Positions 1 to 4,861 of a stretch of 5,978 bases of DNA are shown here, piece by piece. This DNA is from Minisyncoccota bacterium (GTDB lineage Bacteria; Patescibacteriota; Minisyncoccia; Phycocordibacterales; GCA-2747955). Location of the stretch: assembly GCA_023143935.1 (NCBI GenBank), contig JAGLGQ010000021.1:1-5978 (forward strand). Direction: 5' to 3'. The notes below the pieces were generated by a model. It had not been told where the DNA came from and did no database searches. It saw only the letters and a list, made by a program, of their open reading frames with translations. Within the stretch, counting starts at the first letter, position 1. Every line of letters starts with the position of its first letter. The position numbers were made by a program, and so were the translations under genes.

Positions 1-83
1 TACGTAACATGCTACGTAACATGCAACACAACAACCCAACCCCAAATCTCAAACCACAAATCACACCCTAACCCCCCACAAAA
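1..83. repeat. C/A-rich intergenic repeat, copy 1 (12-bp tandem units plus A/C tract)
   Basis: The window opens with two exact tandem copies of the 12-mer tacgtaacatgc (1-12 and 13-24). An A/C-rich tract with almost no G on the plus strand follows, and then a terminator hairpin. The order and wording (acaacaacccaacccc, then cacaaatcacaccc, then a C run, an A run and atagcacattcc) match 1961-2115 closely, so the two are copies of one intergenic element. The array probably continues beyond the left edge. It lies beyond the 3' end of the AlbA/HATPase gene. Its function is unknown. Confidence 0.75.
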
Positions 84-127
84 AAAATAGCACATTCCAT
101 GGAATATGCTATGAAATGTGCTATTTT
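84..127 (-). terminator. Hairpin terminator after the AlbA/HATPase gene
   Basis: A perfect 13-bp inverted repeat (aaaatagcacatt at 84-96, aatgtgctatttt at 115-127) encloses an 18-nt loop. The loop edge includes the palindrome attccatggaat. Read on the minus strand, the stem is followed by a run of about eight T, the expected form of an intrinsic terminator for the gene ending at 273. The plus-strand reading has only four T after the stem, so it may work weakly in both directions. It is homologous to the hairpin at 2072-2115. Confidence 0.7.
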
Positions 128-186
128 CTAAAATTAAAATATTTTTATATCATTTTCTTTTAATTTATTTATAATTTTTTTATATT

Positions 187-276
187 ATCACATGTCCATC
201 ACATGATTTTATGTTTAAAAATAAGGGTTTTCTACAATTTTTCTAATTCTATCACACATTCATCACATGGTTTTAT
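187..276. repeat. 26-bp imperfect direct repeat overlapping the AlbA gene's stop codon
   Basis: Two copies (187-212 and 251-276) match at 22 of 26 positions. Each starts atcaca and ends catcacatg followed by a/g and ttttat. The second copy contains the TAA stop (273-275) of the upstream gene and the first lies 64 bp further downstream. Copy 1 also contains atcacatg twice. This looks like a local duplication around the gene's 3' end, perhaps left by recombination. No protein or RNA function is apparent. Confidence 0.55.
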
Positions 277-1706
277 ACCCACCAAGGAACATATTCCTTA
301 CTTTTTTCTGATTCTTTAATTTTACCCGCCCTTATTGTATCTGCAATAATTCTAGATGCTATTGAATAATTTTGTTTTTCTATTCCGAGCCTTTCTCTTA
401 ATGTTGTATTTGTCATCTTACTATTTTCAACTCTCTTTAAAACAGCATGTTGGTAACAAGCTCTTATTTTATCATCTGTCGTCATATCATTTAACTCTTT
501 ATAAGAATATAATATAACCCTTGTTGAGTTATCTTCTGCTTCAAATTTTGGGGCTGGTAATTGATAAATTGTAATTTCACCTAATGCTCTATCGATACCA
601 CTTCCAAGCTCCTCACAAAAACCAATTTGCCTCATAAAACTTGCTAAATCTTCATTTCTAGAAATTGGTGCATGATCAATAAATCTATCTGTATCAATTA
701 AAGGCATCCCTGGATTAGAAATCTCAACCCTATCGTCAAAAATTTCCACAATAGGACTTGTGCCAGAGATTGTAAAATCTTGATGTATTAATGCATTAGC
801 TATAAATTCACGAATAGCAATTTCTGGATACATTTTTTTTTCTATTCTTAATGTTCTGGTAATTTCTTCATTTGAAGGTAACTTATCATTTATAAAATCA
901 ATAAGATTTTCAAATGCTACAGCATAACCCAAATTTCCATCTTGTTTTTTATTAACTTTATTCCTTGAAACTCCTTCGTATATCACTACCCGAGGAGCTT
1001 TCCTTTTTAAATTTGAAAATTTTGATAAATCTTTAGCAAATAAAATTGCACCCAAATTTGTTATATCAAAATCATCTTCAAAATTTTTAATTACTAAATT
1101 ATATTCTGCCATTTTATCTATAAATTTTTTTGTTTCCAATGGAAGTTCCTGTTTTGTTAATGAAAAAAACTTTGCATAATCCAACAAATCCAAAACCTCA
1201 GAAACAGTCAGATTTTCTTTAGCAATACCTTGCCCAAAAGATTTTTTATCAATATTTTGCCAAATTTTCCTTTCTTTTTCAGAAAAATCAGAAAGTTTTC
1301 TCGTGGTTGAAGAAATTCTTATATACGCAATATTTTGAAATTTAATCGGTTGAGTAATTGCAGGAGAAATTTCAAAAATAATAATATTTTTATTATCTAT
1401 ATAAAGTTCATAAATATAAAAATCTGTTTTTGGCGTAAGCATTTGATTTAACCAACTTTCTAAAAATTCAGATCCAATTTTTTCAGTCTTTGGTTTAAAT
1501 TCCGTACCAACAATTTCTTTCTCATCAGAAATTCCAAAAATAAGGTAAGCTTTTTTTTTATCTACTAAATTTACAGAATTTGCCAAAGCAGAGATTCTTT
1601 TCCCTATTTCAATTTTAGAAAAATTATTTTCTTTAAATTCTATAGTTTCAGATTCTCCTGATTCAATTAATTCATTTATTAATTTTTTTAAATATTTATT
1701 ATCCAT
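273..1706 (-). CDS. AlbA_2 (Schlafen-like) DNA-binding protein with HATPase and winged-helix domains, COG2865 type
   Basis: Numbering here starts from an upstream in-frame ATG at 1721. Residues 18-140 look like the AlbA_2/Schlafen-like domain: ETIEFKE (26-32), then ALANS and a later IRISSTTRK. Residues about 290-405 look like the HATPase_c_4 domain, with an N-box in REFIANALIHQDF (E305, N309), then SNPGMP (335-340) and ELGSGID (371-377). The last 65 residues look like a winged helix. The family is annotated as predicted ATP-binding transcriptional regulators and is common on mobile and defence islands; its biochemical role is poorly known. I prefer the ATG at 1706 (477 aa), because the upstream ATG at 1721 is part of ATGTATAAT, which supplies the -10 box. 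The gene lies between two copies of an intergenic repeat and has its own terminator. It could be a regulator or a defence protein. Confidence 0.85.
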   Translation of the reverse strand: MDNKYLKKLINELIESGESETIEFKENNFSKIEIGKRISALANSVNLVDKKKAYLIFGISDEKEIVGTEFKPKTEKIGSEFLESWLNQMLTPKTDFYIYELYIDNKNIIIFEISPAITQPIKFQNIAYIRISSTTRKLSDFSEKERKIWQNIDKKSFGQGIAKENLTVSEVLDLLDYAKFFSLTKQELPLETKKFIDKMAEYNLVIKNFEDDFDITNLGAILFAKDLSKFSNLKRKAPRVVIYEGVSRNKVNKKQDGNLGYAVAFENLIDFINDKLPSNEEITRTLRIEKKMYPEIAIREFIANALIHQDFTISGTSPIVEIFDDRVEISNPGMPLIDTDRFIDHAPISRNEDLASFMRQIGFCEELGSGIDRALGEITIYQLPAPKFEAEDNSTRVILYSYKELNDMTTDDKIRACYQHAVLKRVENSKMTNTTLRERLGIEKQNYSIASRIIADTIRAGKIKESEKSKEYVPWWV

Positions 1707-1712
1707 ATTAAT

Positions 1713-1718
1713 ATTATA
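1713..1718 (-). promoter_or_regulatory. -10 box of a leaderless promoter for the AlbA/HATPase gene
   Basis: A perfect TATAAT on the minus strand ends 6 nt before the ATG at 1706. Initiation at the normal distance would start the RNA at or next to the A of that ATG. No TTGACA-like -35 box is evident 16-18 nt upstream and no Shine-Dalgarno sequence is present. The same arrangement precedes three other genes in the window. Confidence 0.6.
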
Positions 1719-1867
1719 CATTATTATTATTCATTTCTTTAAAAATACCCATAACCTTATTTTTTAAAAATATTTTTAAACAATTTTTTCATCATATTTT
1801 TTTACAATATCTTTATACAAAACATAATATCACCATTCCCCCCCTTTTTCCACAAAACCCCCCACCC

Positions 1868-1933
1868 TTTTTTCAACAAGCAAGGCTTATACGGTAACTA
1901 AAATTACCGTACAAGCCTTGCCTGTTGAAAAAA
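1868..1933. repeat. Long inverted repeat, 30-bp arms with 6-nt loop
   Basis: Arms 1868-1897 and 1904-1933 pair at 28 of 30 positions around the loop ctaaaa. The core is caaggctt/aagcctt, tacggtaa/ttaccgta and ttcaac/gttgaa. The two mismatches (1879-1922 and 1889-1912) are A-C in a plus-strand RNA but become G-U wobbles in a minus-strand RNA, so a minus-strand transcript would be fully paired. T tracts lie before and A tracts after the stem on both strands, the opposite of an intrinsic terminator. Possible roles are a structured 5' region ahead of the AlbA gene, a cruciform, a recombination site or a MITE-like element. None is proven. Confidence 0.75.
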
Positions 1934-1960
1934 AAACAAAACAAAAAAACACCCACCACT

Positions 1961-2071
1961 CAACATACCCCACAACATGCCACACAACATGCCACATAAC
2001 ACACCACACAACAACCCAACCCCATCACAAATCATAAATCACAAATCACACCCCAACCAACCCCCCAAAAA
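1961..2071. repeat. C/A-rich intergenic repeat, copy 2, with degenerate 12-bp tandem array
   Basis: Four 12-bp units run head to tail: 1961-1972 (caacatacccca), 1973-1984 and 1985-1996 (both caacatgccaca) and 1997-2008 (taacacaccaca). A decaying fifth follows. An A/C tract then carries repeated aaatcaca/aaatcata motifs and ends in six C. The same sequence order is found at 1-83, including the shared taacatgc-type units. It lies just beyond the terminator of the CD-NTase operon. Confidence 0.75.
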
Positions 2072-2115
2072 AAAATAGCACATTCCATAGCACATTCCAT
2101 AGAATGTACTGTTTT
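2072..2115 (-). terminator. Hairpin terminator of the CD-NTase operon
   Basis: Arms aaaatagcacattc (2072-2085) and gaatgtactgtttt (2102-2115) pair with two mismatches around a 16-nt loop. The minus-strand RNA would end in a run of about nine U, fitting termination of the operon whose last reading frame stops at 2156. The 12-mer atagcacattcc is duplicated in tandem (2075-2086 and 2087-2098). It is a diverged copy of the terminator at 84-127. Confidence 0.65.
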
Positions 2116-2155
2116 CTAAATCAAACTCAATCAAAAACTTATACTTTTAAAAAAA

Positions 2156-2539
2156 TTATCTTACATTCAATAAATTAGCTTCATCTTCATAAACTCTTTG
2201 ATCACCGATATCCAAAATAACAAGAGTCCAATTTTGTTCTAACGACCATTCCCCTTCATTAAATATCATAATAACTACCCAATTATTTCTTATAATTGCT
2301 CCAAAAACATTTTGCAAATCCACATAAAAACTAACTTTATACCTGTTTCCTGTTATTACTACAGTATGATCAAGAAAAGGAAAATCTGCTGTACTTGGAG
2401 ACACAAGAGCTTTTTGCACAAATGATTTTACTGTTATATAAGCTTGGAACTCACTTGGTTTTTCATTAATTACATTGATTATTTTATAAATATAATCGTT
2501 AGCATTAAGATAACAAAACCTAACCCCATTAATAAATAA
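2156..2539 (-). pseudogene. Start-less C-terminal domain (SPSTADFP type), fragment or -1 frameshift extension of the SLATT-like gene
   Basis: The frame is open from just after a TAG (2540-2542) to the TAA at 2156 but has no ATG. A GTG at 2419 would give only 87 aa and would cut the domain. Upstream of that GTG the same frame continues with domain-like sequence (KPSEFQAYITVKSFV). From memory, the pattern SFVQKAL-SPSTADFP, a middle YKVSFYVDLQN-FGA-IRN and a Trp-rich end match the C-terminal domain of many Gram-positive and other bacterial proteins that carry an N-terminal zinc ribbon or TM helix. Such an N-terminus is absent here. The open frame overlaps the last 20 codons of the SLATT-like gene in the -1 frame. 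An A-AAA run directly before that gene's stop could join them, either by programmed slippage or because one base differs from an intact fused gene. The domain's function is unknown. Confidence 0.55.
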
Positions 2540-2940
2540 CTATTTCTGAAAAAATTTCCTTCTTCAAAATTCTTCCAACTTAATGGATAAATTGTTTTTT
2601 TATCTTCTGAGTTAAGGTTCAGTTTATTTGAAAATAGACCCAACTCATCTTCTATGACAATAGATACCTTTCTTTGAGAATTAAAACCTTTTTTTAAATC
2701 ATTGAAATAAAATAAAGTTATAAATATCCAAACTAACATAGTAAATATTACTAAAATACATTTATCGGCATCAATAAAAGAGGTATTGGATTTAAATAAC
2801 CAGGCTGAAATACTCAATAATATTCCCAGTATTGATATTGATATGTTTTGTACTCGAGCACGAATTATGTGTATAGACTTGTACTTTTCGACAAGTGACT
2901 GGCTTAAAATATTTATTTTTTGATCATTGGTATAATTCAT
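2479..2940 (-). CDS. SLATT-like three-TM membrane protein, probable CBASS effector
   Basis: The protein has 153 aa and three predicted membrane helices, at about residues 32-49, 61-79 and 133-152, with a charged segment (81-132) between the second and third. The amphipathic N-terminus followed by a close TM hairpin resembles SLATT and S-2TM proteins, which are effectors next to SMODS/CD-NTase genes. In such systems a cyclic nucleotide triggers the membrane protein to oligomerise and damage the inner membrane. The ATG lies 1 nt after the CD-NTase stop, so translation is probably coupled; there is no Shine-Dalgarno sequence. Family assignment rests on topology and neighbourhood, not on a diagnostic motif. 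Another small membrane protein with the same role is equally possible. The third helix may act as an anchor for the domain encoded in the overlapping -1 frame. Confidence 0.65.
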   Translation of the reverse strand: MNYTNDQKINILSQSLVEKYKSIHIIRARVQNISISILGILLSISAWLFKSNTSFIDADKCILVIFTMLVWIFITLFYFNDLKKGFNSQRKVSIVIEDELGLFSNKLNLNSEDKKTIYPLSWKNFEEGNFFRNSYLLMGLGFVILMLTIIFIK

Positions 2941-2941
2941 A

Positions 2942-3478
2942 CTATTTAAATTCTTTAATGGCGATTGTTAAAAATTCACTTGCTTGCTGAGGAGATCTTC
3001 TGTCTTGACCTTTAAACAACCATATCAAATTATTGATTTCTGAATACTCAATAGCAATACTCTCATTATCCATATCACTTTTTAGTTTCTCTAAAACATT
3101 CAGAATCATTTTTCTATTTAATGTTCCATAAAAATATGTATCATTAATATTCCACACCAAACTTTCTATAAAAAATGAAGGCATCAATTTTTCATCTATA
3201 ATCCCATCATCAATCAAATTATTTTTCAAGTTTTTTATTACTCTTACAACAGACTTATAATTTGAGTTTGTTCTTTGATTTTTATCTTCTCCGTTTGTTT
3301 TATGTTGTTTTGGAAAATTTTGTATAGATTTTCCTTCGTCAGATATTAGCTTTATACCTTTTACTGAAGTTTCATAAGCATTTTTTAATCTTTTTAGTTC
3401 AAAGGTGGGGACCACATCAGCTCTAACTCTGTATGTATTTTCATTTATTTTTATGCATTTATCTTTTCTTTCGACCAT
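2942..3478 (-). CDS. CD-NTase, C-terminal part (third catalytic Asp and helical lobe)
   Basis: These 178 codons continue in the same frame as the upstream part after a single TGA. The first residue is an ATG directly after that TGA. RVRADVVPTFELKR carries the third catalytic acidic residue (D21 here, about 136 in the joined protein). GIKLISDEGKSIQNFPKQH, the NGEDKN segment, and SFFIESLVWN (101-110) are typical of the C-terminal helical lobe of bacterial CD-NTases, which holds the second nucleotide. Joined, the product is about 293 aa, the usual family length. Both halves look conserved with no other lesion. The part could be made by reinitiation at TGA-ATG, by decoding of TGA, or not at all if the gene is freshly broken. 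The nucleotide product and clade cannot be told by eye. Confidence 0.8.
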   Translation of the reverse strand: MVERKDKCIKINENTYRVRADVVPTFELKRLKNAYETSVKGIKLISDEGKSIQNFPKQHKTNGEDKNQRTNSNYKSVVRVIKNLKNNLIDDGIIDEKLMPSFFIESLVWNINDTYFYGTLNRKMILNVLEKLKSDMDNESIAIEYSEINNLIWLFKGQDRRSPQQASEFLTIAIKEFK

Positions 3479-3481
3479 TCA
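3479..3481 (-). other. In-frame TGA interrupting the CD-NTase gene
   Basis: The minus-strand codons read GAA TTT CCA TGA ATG GTC GAA. The frame is unchanged on both sides, and the family's conserved sequence resumes at VERKDKCI within a few residues. All other gene ends in the window are TAA or TAG. About 20 Trp codons here are TGG and about 65 Gly codons are GGN, which argues against heavy reassignment of TGA but does not exclude rare use. A recent nonsense mutation, a sequencing error, rare TGA decoding and a split gene with reinitiation all remain possible. Confidence 0.85.
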
Positions 3482-3823
3482 TGGAAATTCATTGTTTAGT
3501 AGATTTTCAACATCATTTTTAAATTGAGAGAAACTATAATCGTGAGACACTCTATTTTTTCTGTAGGTTTCTTTATCTTCTTCCGATAAAAAGCCGAGAT
3601 CAGGAAAATATCCGGGATGATAAGATATAACAATATCTATATCACTATCTTGTCTCACATTTGTACTATTTGCATAAGATCCTTGAAGAAAAATCTCCAC
3701 CTTAGAACCAAAATGATTTTCTAGTATTTTTCTGATACTTTGATGTGTTTTTACACTTTTGTCGTACTCCGTAGTTGATAATGGTTGAGCCCATATCCTT
3801 ATTTGTTCTTCTGATATCGTCAT
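3479..3823 (-). CDS. CD-NTase (cGAS/DncV-like nucleotidyltransferase), N-terminal part
   Basis: These 114 codons hold the Pol-beta-type nucleotidyltransferase core. GSYANSTNVRQDSDIDIV (48-65) has the Gly-Ser of the GS motif (G48, S49) and the metal-binding pair D61-x-D63. It is preceded by a helix such as THQSIRKILENHFGSKVEIFLQ and followed by helix FKNDVENLLNNEF. Enzymes of this family link NTPs into cyclic di- or trinucleotides or linear oligonucleotides that activate an effector during phage infection. The third Asp lies beyond the TGA, in the C-terminal part, so this piece alone should be inactive. The ATG is 10 nt after the Cas2-like gene's stop, with no Shine-Dalgarno sequence, consistent with an operon. 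CBASS is the best explanation given the following membrane protein. Confidence 0.85.
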   Translation of the reverse strand: MTISEEQIRIWAQPLSTTEYDKSVKTHQSIRKILENHFGSKVEIFLQGSYANSTNVRQDSDIDIVISYHPGYFPDLGFLSEEDKETYRKNRVSHDYSFSQFKNDVENLLNNEFP

Positions 3824-3833
3824 AATTATTTTA

Positions 3834-4112
3834 TTAAATATTTTTATGCATCCAATCTAATACATCCTCCTTGATTCCCTGAGTTGCCCAATTTGCATTA
3901 GGAACATTAATAATTAAAAGTTCATCATTATTATCAATAAATTGTTTTAAGTAATTTCTAATCTCTGATGAGCTTGAGCTGGTTTTAACTAACCATGTTG
4001 ACTCTAATGGTTTAGTCCAATTACCCAATCCTTTAATAGCATTTATTATTTTTTGATAATCTGAGGATGACTCATATTTGTTTAAGTCGTATGCAATTAT
4101 ATATGTTTTCAT
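3834..4112 (-). CDS. Cas2-like ferredoxin-fold protein without CRISPR
   Basis: The protein has 92 aa and starts MKTYIIAYDLN, the first strand of Cas2/VapD-like folds with the conserved metal-site Asp (D9). Then come a helix (DYQKIINAIKGLGNW), a strand LESTWLVKT matching the family's second strand, a helix (SEIRNYLKQFID) and NDELLIINV. From memory, this pattern matches small Cas2-like proteins often annotated as 'SinR family'. Canonical Cas2 is the dimeric partner of Cas1 in spacer capture; some relatives are nucleases. No cas1, other cas gene or repeat-spacer array is in the window, so an adaptation role is not supported. It lies 10 nt after the LexA-like gene and 10 nt before the CD-NTase, so it is part of that operon. 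It might act as an RNase, an adaptor or a modulator of the nucleotide system. Confidence 0.75.
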   Translation of the reverse strand: MKTYIIAYDLNKYESSSDYQKIINAIKGLGNWTKPLESTWLVKTSSSSSEIRNYLKQFIDNNDELLIINVPNANWATQGIKEDVLDWMHKNI

Positions 4113-4122
4113 ATTCTTTTTA

Positions 4123-4746
4123 TTAATTTATTTTTGGTAATATTTGTTCAACGACTCCTTGTATAGAAAAGTTGTCTAAAACTATAATTGGTTTGTGTTC
4201 TGGATTTGTTGAATTTGGTTTAAGAACAACAAAACCGTTTTCTTTATAAAATTCTTTGACAGTAGTTTCATCATTTATAAGAGCAACCACTTTTTGTCCA
4301 TTCTCTGCAGTATCTTGTTGCTTTACTAATAATAAATTCCCATCTTCTATCCCAACTTTGTTCATAGAATCACCACTAGCTTTCAATAAAAAATATTTAC
4401 TTCCTTTTTTAGCTATGGATTCAGATACTGAAACATAAGCTTCTATGTTTTCTTCTGCAACAACTGGGGCTCCACAAGTCACAGATCCCACCAAGGGAAC
4501 TTCTACTGTTCTAGCATTACTTCCATTTTCTTCAATCTTTCTTATAATCTTTAAATTTCTACCTTCTCTTTTCAACCAACCTTTATCTACTAGACTAGAT
4601 ATTATTAAAGATGATGACCTTGGAGATTTGTATCCAAAGTACGCCATCAAATCCCTAACCGATGGAGATTTCCCCTCGTGAACTATTTTATTTCTAATAA
4701 AATTCAAAGCTTTTATTTCATTTTCAACTAAATTATTCATAGCCAT
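4123..4746 (-). CDS. LexA/S24-family self-cleaving transcriptional repressor heading the CD-NTase operon
   Basis: Numbering starts from an upstream in-frame ATG at 4755. The N-terminal winged helix (about 11-70) contains SPSVRDLMAYFGYKSPRSSS, close to the LexA recognition-helix pattern. The C-terminal S24 peptidase domain starts at VPLVGSVTCGAP, with a Cys94-Gly95 cleavage site (UmuD-like; Ala-Gly in E. coli LexA). It has the nucleophile Ser130 in SGDSM and the general base Lys167 in TTVKEF, 37 residues apart as in E. coli LexA. It should therefore bind DNA as a dimer and self-cleave when stimulated by RecA filaments. The ATG at 4746 (207 aa), or the one at 4740, is preferred because the ATG at 4755 overlaps the -10 box. 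It is the first gene of the cas2-like/CD-NTase/SLATT operon and probably its autoregulated switch. It could instead be the cell's general SOS repressor or a prophage-type one. Shadow frames on the plus strand inside it are not genes. Confidence 0.88.
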   Translation of the reverse strand: MAMNNLVENEIKALNFIRNKIVHEGKSPSVRDLMAYFGYKSPRSSSLIISSLVDKGWLKREGRNLKIIRKIEENGSNARTVEVPLVGSVTCGAPVVAEENIEAYVSVSESIAKKGSKYFLLKASGDSMNKVGIEDGNLLLVKQQDTAENGQKVVALINDETTVKEFYKENGFVVLKPNSTNPEHKPIIVLDNFSIQGVVEQILPKIN

Positions 4747-4748
4747 AA

Positions 4749-4771
4749 TACACATTGTATCACAACGTATA
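4749..4771. promoter_or_regulatory. Palindromic operator candidate for the LexA-like repressor
   Basis: On the minus strand, arms tatacgttgt and acaatgtgta flank the spacer gat. Eight of the ten positions are complementary, and the inner TTGT/ACAA pairs perfectly. The site covers the -10 box of the repressor's own promoter, so a bound dimer would block RNA polymerase, the usual autoregulation of LexA. No second copy was found before the other genes of the window. Confidence 0.55.
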
Positions 4772-4782
4772 CTTTATTGCAA
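4754..4782 (-). promoter_or_regulatory. Promoter of the LexA-like/CD-NTase operon
   Basis: TTGCAA (4777-4782) and TACAAT (4754-4759) on the minus strand are separated by 17 nt, a good sigma-70-type match and the best -35/-10 pair in the window. The ATG at 4746 begins 8 nt after the -10 box, so the mRNA is probably leaderless. The longer ORF's ATG at 4755 would lie inside the -10 box and could not be transcribed from this promoter. Confidence 0.7.
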
Positions 4783-4784
4783 TT

Positions 4785-4850
4785 TTAATATATACAATCA
4801 TCTAAAGTAACTAATATTTCTATATCTTTTTTAGTATACCCACAATTCAT
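4785..4850 (-). CDS. Possible 21-aa peptide between the membrane-protein gene and the repressor promoter
   Basis: An ATG 11 nt after the previous gene's stop opens a short frame, MNCGYTKKDIEILVTLDDCIY, ending in TAA just before the -35 box of the repressor promoter. The stop-to-start distance is like the 10-nt gaps of the downstream operon and the peptide has normal composition with two Cys. There is no Shine-Dalgarno sequence or -10 box, and an ORF this short is expected by chance. It is probably not a gene, and is listed only as a candidate. Confidence 0.15.
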   Translation of the reverse strand: MNCGYTKKDIEILVTLDDCIY

Positions 4851-4861
4851 TTAATTTTTAA

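Larger units (their letters stand above)
1722..2071. other. Gene-free intergenic stretch: AT segment, C runs, large palindrome, 12-bp repeats
   Basis: No credible ORF is present on either strand. From left to right the stretch holds an AT-rich leader (1722-1830), C runs of 7, 6 and 3 (1838-1867), the long palindrome (1868-1933), an A/C tract, the 12-bp repeat array (1961-2008) and a further A/C tract ending in six C and nine A. The plus strand from 1937 to 2075 contains almost no G, so any minus-strand RNA would be G/U-rich. This separates the defence operon's terminator from the AlbA gene's promoter. Confidence 0.7.

Noticed and set aside
1..24. CRISPR repeats
   Set aside because: The 12-bp units are tandem without spacers and no cas1 or effector gene is present.
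1838..1867. G-quadruplex on the minus strand
   Set aside because: Only three G runs of three or more are close together (3, 6 and 7), with a GG between. A canonical four-run motif needs the G6 to be split with no loop.
1868..1933. Integron attC site
   Set aside because: The ends (tttcaac/gttgaaa) resemble the RYYYAAC/GTTRRRY core boxes, but the terminal R and Y fail, there are no extrahelical bases, and no matching site or integrase is in the window.
2942..3823. Mycoplasma-type code (TGA = Trp) for the whole window
   Set aside because: About 20 Trp codons across the genes are TGG and only one TGA is in frame. An AT-rich genome using that code would use mostly TGA.
4256..4681. Two open frames on the plus strand inside the LexA-like gene
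   Set aside because: They are antisense to a gene with clear LexA/S24 motifs, have no -10 box at 6-8 nt and encode low-complexity sequence.
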